Counted from the stretch's first letter, positions 34,981-47,060 are shown. The stretch is 64,000 nucleotides of DNA from Sarcophilus harrisii (GCF_902635505.1 NC_045426.1:331380374-331444373), one strand, 5' to 3'. Translations and numbers: made by a program. The notes: a model not told the origin generated them from the letters alone.

Positions 34981-36120
34981 AGGTTATTCATTTGGGATAT
35001 AATGAATTATTTGCCACAGTTTTTCTGAGGAGATATTGTAGAGAGCCCTTTCCCAAAATGGTTTCTGAAACAATGAAGTCAGAGAATCTCTTTTTAGATT
35101 GTGATAAACACGATCAGTGGTTTTCAAAATCTTTATCCTATTAAAAATGATTGAGGATCTGTCCCAAGAGTTTTAGTTTATGTGGGTTATAGTTATAGAT
35201 ATTGATCAATTAAAAATAAAAACTAATTATGAATTTGTAGACTCTCTGAAAGGATTTCAGAAATTCCCAGGCTGCTCTGGACTAGACTTTGAGAACCACT
35301 GCTCTAGATCTATTTGGCAAAATAAGCCTTAGCATCAAAAAATATCTACCCAAAATTTTTGAAGGACTCTGAAGATTTTTCCCCCTCTGGGAAATGTAAT
35401 AGTAAATGGCAAACATGCTAGATTCAGGGAACAAATAGTTTCTGAGGGAATCCTAGAAGCTACAGACTTCATGTCAAGTCAACCATGAGGATCACAGAGA
35501 GAGCTTATTGAGATCCTATACTTCTTTCAAGACAATACTCATGTTTCCTCCTCCCTGAAGTGTTTTTGATGATTGCAACTGAAGGTATCTATTCCTGTTC
35601 AAGTTATAGTAGAAAAATTTGTAGAGTCTTTTCTCCTTATTTTATGCATACTACTTGTATTATATGCAATTCTAAGTTGTATTATGCTTATTTGAATTTT
35701 TGTAACACAAAGCATCAAATAATTAAAAAATAATGAACATTTAATTCCATTGATCTTACAACCTTTAATATTTTAGTGAAAGTAAAAATGTACAATTAAT
35801 ATTACATGTAATCATGTGAATATACCCATTAATATTACATGATTTCACCGTTAGTGAGAGTAAAATTAATGATTCATTAATAATGAGTCAAATAATTTTA
35901 AAATATTTTGTCTATGCTTATCTGATTCTTTTAAAATCTTTAAAAATTGTATTTATATATTTATAATACTCTTTATTTTTAGTAATACAATACATACATA
36001 ATGTTAAAGCTATTAATGCCTAAAATTATGCTTGGACTTTTGAGACACCTTCTATAATTTATTTATAATGAAAAAAATGACTGAATATAAATATATTGGG
36101 AAAGCAGATTTGACATTTTT
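34981..36120. other. 3' flank of gene A, duplicated behind gene B
   Basis: Aligns with 60,127-60,950 (gaattatttgccacagtttt at 35,005 and 60,150). Carries the hAT element at 35,115-35,301, absent in the other copy. AT-rich, no gene. Confidence 0.75.
35115..35301. mobile_element. Short hAT-type non-autonomous DNA transposon
   Basis: cagtggttttcaaaat to actttgagaaccactg. The gene B flank reads straight through at about 60,257-60,262 (gataaacacatgatattcta), so this copy inserted after the duplication. Same family as 7,271-7,472 and 37,091-37,291. Confidence 0.8.
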
Positions 36121-36590
36121 TTTTACTGATAAGGCTGTGCAATTAGCAAAGTTCAGAAACTACTATCTTAGACATGGAAACTAACAAGGAAACTAAAGAT
36201 CCAAATGTGAATTCATAAAGGAATAGAAATCCAGTCTTTGTCCTTACCACAGCTTGTATTATACTTACATAGTCATTGTTGTTCCACACCTTATAGATTA
36301 TAAGCCTTTTAAGGACAAGAATACTGTCTGGTCCATCTTTGAGACCACCAACATGTAACAGATGCATCTAATTAGTACTTAATTCTATTTTAATTATTGA
36401 ATTTCATCACTTAGCATTCAAATAAGAATTGAATTAGGTGAATACATTGGTCAGGTTGTCTGGGAAAACACATTTTTGCATCTGAAATTTGTTGAAGGGA
36501 AGAGAGGAAGAATCATAGGGATTTCTTTTTATCTATCTGTGACACCAGTAGAAAGGCCTGCATTTGGAAAAGAGAGAACAAAAGAGAATA
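36120..36590. repeat. 3' flank block, copy 1 of 3 in part
   Basis: 36,125-36,590 matches 60,960-61,640 (tgtgcaattagcaaa at 36,134 and 60,962). Its second half, 36,385-36,590, also matches 40,690-40,900. The match ends near 36,590, where the duplicated segment begins. Confidence 0.75.
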
Positions 36591-37090
36591 AAAATAATCT
36601 ACAGTCTTATTGTGAGTTTCTTGTGATTAAAAAATATTGTTTGCAATAGTACAGTATTAAACAATTGTCACTAGTTTACAGATTTTTTAAAATTTTTACT
36701 ACATATTTTAGGTGGATATAGAAAATGAATGAAAAAAAATTGATGTCCTGATTATCCCAGGAAATATGTTGTTTTTTGTTTACTAAATCTGGTCATTTAT
36801 GTTTTTATAACAGCTCTCACATTTGAATCCTTCTGTCTATTCATTCAAATGCCAAATCATTTCAGTTCTTGACCGTCTTTCCCATTATATTATTGAAATA
36901 GCCTTTATAAAAACTTAATTTTATTTTATCATTTTACAGAAATCAAGTCCTCTCCTCAATAATGAAGAATTAAAAACATAGCCAAATAAAACAAATTCCC
37001 ACTTTGTCCAAGTCCAAAATAATATATCTTTATATTCACCCTTTATCCATCACAATTTCTCAAGAAATGGGTAGCAGGTTTCATCCAGAG

Positions 37091-37291
37091 CAGTAGTTCT
37101 CAAACTTTAGTTCTCCGTATCTTTATGGCATTAAAAATTATTGAGGATCTGTCAAAAGAGTTTTTGTTTATGTGGGTTGTAATTATATATTTACCCTATT
37201 AGAAATAAAAACTAATCTTGAATCTGTAAACCTTCTGAAAGGTTTTCAAAGACCTCCTAGGATTCTCCAGATTACACTTTGAGAACTACTG
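37091..37291. mobile_element. hAT-type non-autonomous transposon with intact 8-bp target duplication
   Basis: TIRs cagtagttctcaaa / tttgagaactactg. Flanked by a perfect 8-bp direct repeat atccagag at 37,083-37,090 and 37,292-37,299, the hAT hallmark. Copy 1 of the segment has a single atctaaag at about 16,388, i.e. the empty site. Confidence 0.93.
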
Positions 37292-37610
37292 ATCCAGAGG
37301 TTTTTGGGATGATTCCAAGTCATTGTGTTAATCAATTTTCTGGTCCTTCTTTATAAAGAAGATGTTGATAGAAAAGAAATGTGCTCATTACCAGCTTTTA
37401 TGCAGTCTACTTCTACTCTTCTTCCTTTCTGTGTCCTTTATCCAGAGTCCAATCTTCAGGTTTTATCTTTTCATTTTTTCCTTTAAAACTCTATTTTGAC
37501 TTATGTCCTTTATGGTTACAATTTGTTTTGCTCAAGAAAAATCCTTTCTTTAATCTTTTCTGTATCCTTACGATTTCTGTACCGCATGAGGTGTGTGTGA
37601 GTATGTGTGA

Positions 37611-37611
<1 letters not shown>

Positions 37612-37648
<37 letters not shown>
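37612..37648. repeat. (TG)n microsatellite
   Basis: Pure TG run, within the LINE-1-like region shared with 16,748-16,780. Confidence 0.95.
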
Positions 37649-37650
<2 letters not shown>

Positions 37651-38674
37651 CCTCTTCATGACAAGTTTAGGTGAAAGTGAATTTTAAATATTCTCTGCTC
37701 CCCTCCATATCTATGTCCTTCTTTATAGAGTCTTCTATTTGTACACCCAAATTTTGAGATAATTTCTACCATCTCCCTCCTATAACCCCACTGCAGTGTA
37801 TTCCTTTTCTCCCTTTTTTCTTTATTGTTTTAAAGATAATAAAAATATCAAGAACAATGACAAACCATATAATGTTCAACATTCCCAGGCTCTTTGTTTT
37901 ATAAAACTACTTCTATAATCCTGGATCATACATACATCAATTCTGACAAAATTACTCTGACAAGGACAAGTATAAGAAAAATTCTTGAAACCAACAATAT
38001 GTATGGATTCACAAACAATTCTAGCGAAGGAAATTATGATGATCAGAAATGCAAAGGAAATTATGATAATCAGAAACAAAGAAGAGTTCATAGCCTTCTT
38101 TCCCAGATAGCTGAACAAATCTTGTCCAGAAAAAGAGTAAAATTGCCTTTGCCTCAAGATAAATTGTTAAACTACCAAATATTTTAAAGGATATCTTTCT
38201 CCAAGAACTGGAAGTGATTCAATATGTACACACCATGGGCTAGGAATAAGACTTTTATTGGCCTGAATATATGCATCAAAAAGTAATTATCAACTTCATA
38301 GTTTTCCATTCCTGATAGACAAGTAATTAAGTTCTTCAAAGAAATAGTCAGCAAAGGATTAAGTATAAGACATTATTTTTCTGCATCCTACAATTTGCCA
38401 ACAATTCGAGAGAACTGGAAAATTGAAAAGATAAATGCATTTATCATGAGAACTAAAGACATGTCATAACAGTAATTAAGTACCAAATCTTAAGCTATTT
38501 TCTAGTGTAAGTCCAAGCATGGTTGTCTTAGAGAATAGAAAACTTTTCAGACCTAGGTATTCTAAAGTGATTGAAGAATACATAGAATCAGTAGAGGAGA
38601 GTAAGATGAAATAGGTGAATATGCTGGATGCCAAGCAAAGGATTCTGTATTTGTTTAGCAGTAAGAAGTGCCAG

Positions 38675-39000
38675 GTGTTTTTTTTTTTTGTTTGTTTATA
38701 TTTGTTTTTAAGATTTTGAGTTCCAGGTTCTCTCCCTTATTCCTACCCACAATTAAGAAACTACATGAAAGTTATGCAAAACATTTCTATAAAAGTCAAA
38801 TTTTGAAAGAAAACATAGATCTTCCACCCTAATGAAAATAAAGCCCTTAGGGAAAAAAATGTTAAAAAGAGAGACAGAGAAAAATAGAGAATGCTTCAAT
38901 CTGTGTTCAGTCAGTTCCTTCTTTGAGTATGGATAGGATTTCTTCATTATAAGTCCTACAGAATAATTGTGGATGATTCTACAGAGAATAACAAAAAAAA
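38675..39000 (-). repeat. LINE-1 3' end
   Basis: Starts with a T-run (38,678-38,688), then the reversed 3' UTR; resembles 62,780-63,060 (ctacatgaaagttatgcaaa against gcacatgtaaaattatacaa). Not present at the matching place in copy 1. Confidence 0.6.
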
Positions 39001-39261
39001 TGGAAAACAAGGTTTTGCAAGGGTGAAGGTTGAAAACTATGGATATATTTTGAAAACAAAAAGCTTTTAAAAAGTGTTTTGCTACTGAATACTCTCTCCC
39101 CCAAAATAGTTTTAGGGAGACTATTGTAATATTGCATGAATTTTACTCTAGGATTAATCTGACTGAAATCAGTACTTTTGGAGTTTAGGACCAATATTGT
39201 AATAAAATAGTAGCTTATTAAACAGTTAATAAAGTAAGATTTATGTATCCATAGGAAAGGT

Positions 39262-39845
39262 ATTAAAGTCCAAATTCTTTAATATCTCCTTCACAGTCTA
39301 GTTTCCTTGCCTGGGGCCTGGACTAGCTTTCTTGAAATCCTCTGAAATGTGTCTTGGTTTCTGTTGGGGAGGCAGGAGTACCATCAGGATGGTCTCTGTC
39401 TTGAAGTCTGTCTCAGTCCCAGGGCTTGTGCTCCAGCTCCAGCCACTGTCTTCCCCCAGTCTATTACAGTCCCTTTCCAAGTCTGCCTCCAAGCCCTTCT
39501 GAGCCTGTCTCCTTCACAGTCTTATCTCCTTGCCTGGAGCCCAGCTAGCTTCCTTGAAGCCTTTCTGAGTCTTGGTTTCAGTGAAGAAGGGAAGGAGGAG
39601 ATCCATCAAGATGGTGTGAGATGGAGTGAATGAATCTGGCTGAGTTTGTCCCAACTTTATATGCTCTATTTTAATTACATCATTGTAGGTGTCAATCTTA
39701 TAGAACTATATTAAGTACTAAGTACATGTACTGAACTAGAGAACTATTAATCACCATCCTAAACTAGGTAGCCATTGTCTTATCAGTTCCACTGAGTTAG
39801 CACCTTGCAATAATCTTTGTTTCAAGTATGGAGTTTTGGCCCATA
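39262..39845 (-). repeat. Solo LTR of an endogenous retrovirus, minus orientation
   Basis: About 580 bp of balanced composition in an AT-rich field, with an internal direct repeat (ctccttcacagtct at 39,287 and 39,510). Reverse complement looks like a class II (ERVK-like) marsupial LTR, from memory. No internal region adjoins it. It interrupts the segment that is continuous at 18,325-18,350 in copy 1, so it is younger than the duplication. Exact ends uncertain. Confidence 0.6.
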
Positions 39846-40009
39846 ATAATTATGGATACTGAGAGTTGATGCAACAGAGGAAAAATTTTCCTACTTGTTT
39901 TGCCCATTGTGTTCTGTGAGCTAAATCTCCAAGAGTTTGTAACCAAGGGGTAATATCAGGATCTTGAGCCAATTAATTCTTGAAGATCTCAATAACAATA
40001 TCAATGGGA

Positions 40010-40690
40010 TTTATTAAGTGCTAACTATGTATGAGGGTACTATAAGAAGCATTAGAGTATAGAATATATATGTGTGTAAATATATACACATGCAGAAACA
40101 TATACGTATGCAGAAACATATATATGTATGTCTATGTATGAATTTCCTATGTACATGTTCTCATATTTTAGGATAATAATGATTCCAAGGGGAATTCAAG
40201 ACCTTTTTTTCACTAACAGGTTTAAAAAGCTGTGCACCCACAATTCCCCCATTTAGCCCAAAAAGATAATATGAGAAAACAACTTTTTTACTCTTAGCAG
40301 GAATGAACAAAAATGATTAATTTATAATTATTGAGAGATCAGTTGATTTTAAACTTCTCTGTTACAGGGCAATCTTAGAAGCAAATTAGAAGTTTGGGGG
40401 AAGAAAAGATTCTACTCATTTAATAACCTTAATGAGTCATCTTTAGAATATCAATCTTTGCCATAAGTAAACTTAGAGAAGAAGAGTGGATGTCATTATA
40501 GGGATTCAAAAATGAAGAAAAGGGAAGAACATGGATCTTACCTAAATGATCTTAATTTGTTTTTAAAGTAAGAAGTGGGGTCCTCAGTTTAGAGAATGAA
40601 TGGGATAAGAAATGTGGGACACTTGAACAAAGAAAAGGAAATTTGAAGTAGTTTTTTAAGGTCTCTGATAGGACATCAATCCAAGGGGAG
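40010..40690. other. Unclassified stretch before the second flank copy
   Basis: (TA)/(TATG)-rich 40,060-40,140. No counterpart seen elsewhere in the window and no gene. Confidence 0.4.
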
Positions 40691-41387
40691 GAATTAAAAT
40701 TTTATTTTACTTGTTGAATTTCATCACTTACCATTTAAATAAGAAGAACTGAATTGAATCAATACATTCCTCAGATCTGTCTGGGAAAGCACATCTTTGT
40801 ACCTGGAATTGGTTGGAAGGAAGAGAGGAACAATTATAGGGACATTTTTTGAACCTATCACACTAGTAGAATGGCCTGCAGTTGGAAAAGAGACTAGAAG
40901 AGGATGTACTGTCTCCTTTTCTCTCTTTCTCTTGCTAAATGATTTCATTTTCATCCTGATTAGAAAATAAAGAATCAGAAAAAGAAATAATGACAATCCT
41001 GAGACACTATTATTTAGTTAGGAAAAATATGATGACTGATATATCCGGCAGATCAGAGAAAGGTTTAAATTATTTCCTTATTTCTTTGTAACAGTTTTGT
41101 AAGGGATCTGATCCTAAAATAATTTCAAGTGGAGTTGAGAAAAGACTTTCTCTCCATATTTAGGAATAACACATATGACTAGATTAAAAAACAATGATTC
41201 TGTTGTAATTAAAATATTTAAGTAAAATATGCAATAAATTTTAAAATATTAATTTATTATTAAAAAGAAAAGTTTTATTATTCTCAAAAAAACACATTCC
41301 CGTGAGTATATCTATTTCAAAAGCATATGTTACTAATCTTTAGACAGAACAAGTTCCTAGGTGCTTCCATATAAAAAAAGACTTTGA

Positions 41388-41545
41388 GGGCAGCTGAATG
41401 GCTTAGTGGATAGAGCACTGGCCCTGAAGTCAAGAAGATCTGTGTTCAAATCCAGCCTCAGACACTTAATATTCCTTAGCTGTGTGACCCTGGGAAAGTC
41501 ATTTAACCCAAACTGCCCCACCAAAATAACTAATACAAAACATAT
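41388..41545 (+). repeat. tRNA-derived marsupial SINE, well preserved
   Basis: gggcagctgaatggcttagt start (41,388-41,407), tgtgtgaccctgggaaagtc (41,482-41,501), ccaccaaaataac end. The matching place behind gene B (about 62,256) is uninterrupted. Confidence 0.9.
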
Positions 41546-41849
41546 ACAGACTTCCACTTAGAAATCCAAAACAAAGGGAATAAAGCAAAGAACACTGTAT
41601 TGGGAGATCCAGTTTCTCCATAGAAAAGCTATATAATGTTGGTAAATAAATTAATCTTGGACATTAATTTCTTGACCTGTAAAAATGGAAATGAGACTAG
41701 ATGATCTTTAAAGGTGATACTGAGTCTGATTTTCAGCTATCTAATGGAAGATTTCTGTCACCTATATAGGTATCTCAATAATGTTGTTGCAATACATATT
41801 TTGCAGACTATTCCTCTCAGACTCAGACTTGTTTGTTGGAGTACTGTTT

Positions 41850-42210
41850 CTTTTTTAAATTCTTTTTTATTATTAAAGCTTTTTATTTTCAAAACACATG
41901 CATAGATTATTTTCAACAATTTTTAACATTAACCTTTGCAAAATCTTGTGTTCAATTTTTTCCTCCCTCCCTTCCCCCAAATGCATCCCCTAGTTGGCAA
42001 GTAATCCAATAAATGTTAATCAAGTGCAATTCTTCCATACATATTTCCACAATTAATGCTGCACAAGAAAAATCAGATCAAAAAGGAAAAATGAGAAACA
42101 TCAATGTCATTCCAATTAAGCTGCCAAAATATTATTTTATAAAACTAGAAAATATAATAACATTCATCTGGAAGAACAAAAGAGATCAAGAATATCAAGA
42201 GAATTAATGA
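41850..42210. repeat. Short LINE-1 with inverted 5' part
   Basis: 41,850-42,100 is a minus-strand LINE-1 3' UTR (ctccctcccttcccc, gctgcacaagaaaaatcaga). 42,105-42,205 is plus-strand ORF2 sequence (tggaagaacaaaagagatca). This inversion is typical of twin priming. The other flank copy lacks it at about 62,595. Confidence 0.8.
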
Positions 42211-42429
42211 AACTTCACAAATTCTGTTTAAGGTGTCATTTATAATAATGCTGTTGTTTTCTTTTAAGACTATTTACCTGACATCAAGAAATAATTTGGA
42301 TGAATAACAGAGCAGCACCCAAGTCTGTGTCCTGCAAGAAGTTTGTTTTTTAATATTTTATTCATGTATCCCTTCATTCCTTAATTCGTTAACTAGAAGA
42401 GGAAGCATAATAAGAATTAAGGCAAAAAA

Positions 42430-43640
42430 ATGGCTGTAAGATGCTTCTTTCTTCTCTTTGCTATTATTGTAACCCAGATAATTACTCATGTCATCTGAGA
42501 CCCCCAGAGAGGAAAATGCTAATTTTGTGTAATGTGATCTTACTACCTGGAGGCAAGGCTAACATTGATGGCAGGACTGAGAGAGGAACAGAAAGAATCA
42601 GAGGGGCTGGGAAGTCAGACCAACTATCTTTTCATAGAGCTAGGAGGCACAGGTGACAGAGTGTTGGACCTAAAGTCAGGAAGGTCTGAGTTGAAATCTT
42701 CCCCCAGATAATTATTAACTTGGTGATCCTTTAGCCCTAACTGCCTTAATTTCCTCATCTGCAAATGGAGATAATAATAACACCTGCATTCCATGGTTAT
42801 GAGAATAAAATGAAATAATGTTTTCAAGCATTTTGGAGACCTTAAAGCATTATATTTATTATTTCTTTTATTCTCTGCCATACTCTAAACTCCTTGTTTA
42901 AGGGCCTTGTTTTATACAGCTTTTTATCTCCTTCAGTGGCAAGCACATTGACTTACAAATAGTCACTGCATGGTAAATGGATTATGAAATTGGTTCTGAA
43001 ATGGATGGAGGGATGAATGGTACAGACTTTAGGGCTGTCTTTCATTAGATATTAGTGCAGCCCTTATTGCTAACCCTCTCCCTCTCTATTCCAGCAAGAA
43101 AGACCCTCCTCTTCTGGGATAATTTTTAATTGTTTCATCTTACATTTATAATGAAAAACAGAACCAGGCAAAGCAGGGCTGTGGAAAGCTCACTAACACT
43201 GGTAGACAGATTGTGTTTTAAACCTTAGAAAAATAAATACTGTCACTCTCCTTTTCACCAAATATGAGTCACAATTTTGGGGCATTATTGCGTACTCCAA
43301 AATTAGAATACAGCATACTTCTTCTGAGAAGAAAGAAATCATCCAGCAACTCTGATGAAAACATGCAGTTTAAATGTGGGAAAGAGGGAATCTGTGGGTT
43401 TCTGTTGGTTTCCTTAAGTTAGCACTAGACCACTGTGGTTTCACTGATACAGGGAATTCCCCAATGAGGAAGCTTCTTCAACCAAGTATGTATCAGCACA
43501 TTGTCTTAAATAGGGAGTCTTAAAGAGTATCAAGAGAACTGAGAAGTGATTTGCTTGGGGATGAAAAACCAAAGGATGTTAGAGGTGGGACTTCCAAGAC
43601 CAGCTCTTCTCTTTGTGGGTTTTATAATCAGAAAAAAAAG
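42430..43640. repeat. Duplicated 5' block of gene B, copy 2
   Basis: Counterpart of 25,200-26,620, including the CORE-SINE at 42,645-42,865 and an L2-like tail at 42,885-43,010. Likely upstream regulatory region of gene B; no gene. Confidence 0.75.
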
Positions 43641-43649
43641 AAAAGGTGC

Positions 43650-44250
43650 AATTTCCACCCCAAAATGGGAGGTACCTTCTCAGAAGCACCCATTAATAAA
43701 CCTATCTCAGAAATCTGTCATATGTGGCTGAAATTTTCTGACTGCTATCAACTAAAGGAAGACATACTGGAACTGGATGCACCCTAGCTGCTCGTACACT
43801 AGTTTTCTCTTTTTTTGAAAAATATTTAATTTCCTGGGAATCCACCAGCCTTGCTTTTTCAAAACCATATTTTGTTTTCCACAAGACTCTGAGGAACAAG
43901 TGTCTGCTGCTGCAGGTAAGACAGTATCTAGCTTCCCACTTTTTTTCATGATGATCCAGCCATCTCTCTCACTGGAGAGGCTGTTGTCCATAGTTGCCAG
44001 AAAACTGAAATTCGAAAAGTAGGCTGGAGACCTATGGACCAGGAATCTCCTTTACTCAGTCAAAGTGAGCACAAAGAACTCAGCAGAGATGGCTACTGGG
44101 AATAAGCATTGCATTGCATAGAATAATTTCTATTCCCATTTGTGTGATGTGTAGGATCATATTTTCAGAATTTGACAGTTGAAAGGGATCATATAATTTA
44201 ATCCCTGAGTCTTACAAATAAGAATACTAGGGCCTGGGTAGAATATGTTT
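43650..44250 (+). promoter_or_regulatory. Predicted first exon and promoter region, gene B
   Basis: ccttgctttttcaaaaccat (43,851-43,870), then gtctgctgctgcag and donor gtaag with GT at 43,916-43,917. Parallel to 26,900. The exon end at 43,915 would join the acceptor at 59,093, an intron of 15,178 bp. The start site is not visible. Confidence 0.5.
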
Positions 44251-44579
44251 TCTTTTTTGAAAGGATTTTTTTTTTTTACTATAACTGTATGAGAATAATT
44301 ACCATCTGTGTAAAATGATAACCAAATTAGGGGAGAAAATGCTTGAGGCTGAGTTAGAAAAAATAAAGTCCCATAAGCTGTTTATTCTCTATGTTTGGCA
44401 TCAAAGGTGGCCCAATTGAAAGTATATATGAGACATGTTACTTTATTTTTTGATTAAAAATATGAAGCCAATTTCCCCTAGTTAATCTCAGTTTTCCAAA
44501 TACCCATGAGGATAATGAAACTTGTACTTATAACATTTTTAATGTTTAACAAATGAACAATTAAAATTTTTCTTACTTA

Positions 44580-44900
44580 ATAGTATTTGTTTTTCAATTT
44601 ACATTTAAACATTATTTTCAACATTTACTTTGATAAGATTTTGATTTCTATTTTTTTTCCTTCCCTACTTTATTCTTTTCTTCCCTTTTTATCTCTCTGC
44701 CCCAACTCCACCAAGCAGTTAAACAGGGATATATTTATCTAAGCATTCATATATACACAAATATACAAGTATACACATACACACCTGCACACACATACAT
44801 AAATCTATATGGATATTTATATATATGCATAATAAAGACACAATATATGTGAATATATATATACATACACATACATAGGCATGCATTTAAAACAATATGA
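44580..44900 (-). repeat. LINE-1 3' end remnant and TA-rich repeat
   Basis: 44,600-44,740 matches 27,600-27,720. 44,750-44,880 is a degenerate TATA/CACA simple repeat. Confidence 0.5.
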
Positions 44901-44929
44901 TTGATATATGATGGAGATTTCTCGCTTGA

Positions 44930-47060
44930 TTGAATCTTTACTTTAGACTTGTCTGAGATCAATATTTACTAGCCATACTTTTCTTTTTTTAGTAAATTCT
45001 ATTCCTGATGATTGTTATTGTGTTTGTACGTATCTCTTATTATCTACCCCTACTAACTTTTCTAATTTAGCTCTACTCTTTAATGTTCCTTGTTCTTACT
45101 TAACCTCTCCTCACCTATGGATCCCTCCCTTGTCTTCTTCCCCTTATCTTTTCCCTCCCTCTTCATTCCATTCTTAGTAATTTATAAACCTTATCACATT
45201 TCAGTTAATCTAAAAACTGTTCTGTATCCAACTTTATTCTATGTTACCCTTTCCCTCCTTTTTTATCCCTTTCCCATTAATCTACACACTTTGACCCACT
45301 GCTATAAATCTATACGCTCTTCTATATCCCAACTTATTCTATCTTCTTCCCATTATTTCTTTATAGATTTTGGAAAGTCCTATAGGTTTCATACATACAT
45401 ACATACATACATACATCTAATTCCCTTTTTAATCCATTCTCCATTTAACTGTTTTTCAGAACTACAAGCTCTCCTTCCCCTAATGCCTCTGTGTTGGTTC
45501 TTCCTCTGTACCCCATTTATAAAGCATAATTACTATTTTATCTTTTCCTAGAGAGTTTTACTTTATAGAGTCATGCTCTGCTCTGTCTCAATTTTTCATT
45601 TAGATTACCCAATTTTTAATATTAATCTTAGATATATGGTTGACCTTTCCATGTATAAAATACAAGGAGATTGTCTTTATAGAATCCCTTGAAATTAGTC
45701 TTTTTTATTGACTTTTATATGTTAATTATCTATTGAGTTCAGTTTTATTTGAGATAAAATCCTGAAAATCTGAAAGTTAATTGAATGTCCATTTAAAAAT
45801 TTCTATATTAGGCTGAATTTTACTGGATATAATATTTTTTGTCATGGGCCTAGTTCCTTTAATTGTCTATATATAATATTCCAGTACTGTGATCTTTTAT
45901 TGTGACTGGTGATAAATCCTGTACAATTCTATTATAGCTCTAGCATATTTAAATTTTTGTTTGTTTCTTGTAAATTTTTCTCTTTGATCTAGGCATTTCA
46001 AAATTTGGCAATATTCCTATGTATTTTCCATATAGGTTCTCTTTAAGGCGGAGGCAGGCAATTTTTTTTTCTATTTGTACTTTCTCCTCTTGTTGAATCA
46101 CTTCAGGACAACTTTCTTTGATTATTTCTTATTTTATTGTGTCAGATTATCAGGTTTCTTTGTTTTATGTTTTCTCTTCTTGGTCTGTTCTCCAGATCTC
46201 TTGTTTTTCTTGGATGGTTCATCTTATCCATTTATTCACTTATTTATTTTTCGAGATTTTCTTCAATCTCTCTCTTTTGAGTATTAAAATATTTTTTGAG
46301 TTCTACTAATTCATTCGAGGCAAGATTAGACATTTAATGCTACTCTTTGGGGTAGGAGAGGTTGTTTTACCAATGTCCTTCCATGAATATGAACTCGTCA
46401 TACCCATTTCTACAGTATGTTTCTCTGGTTGAGGTTTTTTTTTTACCTTTGCCTAATAATTTTTTAAATGAGAATTCATTAGTGTAACTACCTTTAGTTC
46501 TGATGTTGGGAGGATAGGGCCTCTAGCTTCAATTATTGCCACTGGCCTGGAACCCCAAACCAGAACTCCATCTTCCTCTAAGTGCCTGAAGCCAAGAGCT
46601 TCCCTGCCCCACTGCTTTTGCACTAATCTGCTGTGCAGGTTTCTTTTTGCCCAGGGCCATGTCTCAGCAGCACAGCTGGGCCTGTTTTTCCTTACTACTA
46701 GAGGTTCATTCCCTCAGTCTTTCCAGACCCAGACCTCTAGTCTCCACCCTTTCTTGGAGATGAAAATTCCTGTGGTTCAAGCTGAGGCTACCTCCAAACC
46801 CAGTTACTCTAGGGATTCCCACTTGTTATTTCTGTGGAGTTAAGCTGGGGGTGTTTATATTTCACACTGTTCAAACCTCTATCCTGGAGTATTTCTTAGG
46901 GTCTTCTCGGGTTGCTGCAGGAAGACCGCTGGTTTGCCTCAAGTCTGATTTGTTTTTTTCACTCTTCTATGTTAGTCCTAAAGTGTGTACTTTTGTTTTG
47001 TTTCTGGGAGAAATCTGGAGAGCTTGGAATTTTTAAAAACTACTTCACTTTTTTTTTCCA
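44930..47060 (-). repeat. LINE-1-family 5' portion
   Basis: Pyrimidine-rich plus strand (45,000-45,550), then T-rich ORF1-like and a more GC-rich part at 46,500-46,930 that resembles the reversed marsupial LINE-1 5' UTR. A (CATA)n run at 45,393-45,416. The 153-codon plus-strand frame at 45,090-45,551 is a by-product of the composition. Confidence 0.5.

Larger units (their letters stand above)
36720..40010. repeat. Segmental duplication, copy 2
   Basis: Counterpart of 16,050-18,600, enlarged by a hAT element (37,091-37,291), a LINE-1 3' end (38,675-39,000) and an LTR (39,262-39,845). Located between the two halves of gene A's 3' flank. No gene seen. Confidence 0.8.
40690..42340. repeat. 3' flank block, copy 2
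   Basis: Collinear with 61,450-62,700 behind gene B: gaaaaagaaataatga (40,978 and 61,726), acaatgattctgt (41,190 and 61,963), ataacagagcagcac (42,305 and 62,662, as ataacagaggagcac). Contains a SINE and a short LINE-1 absent from the other copy. Confidence 0.8.

Noticed and set aside
39349-39633. 94-codon plus-strand frame
   Set aside because: Lies within the LTR-like block on the opposite strand to it.
45090-45551. 153-codon Phe/Leu/Pro/Ser-rich plus-strand frame
   Set aside because: Lies in pyrimidine-rich sequence attributed to a reversed LINE-1; composition alone explains it.
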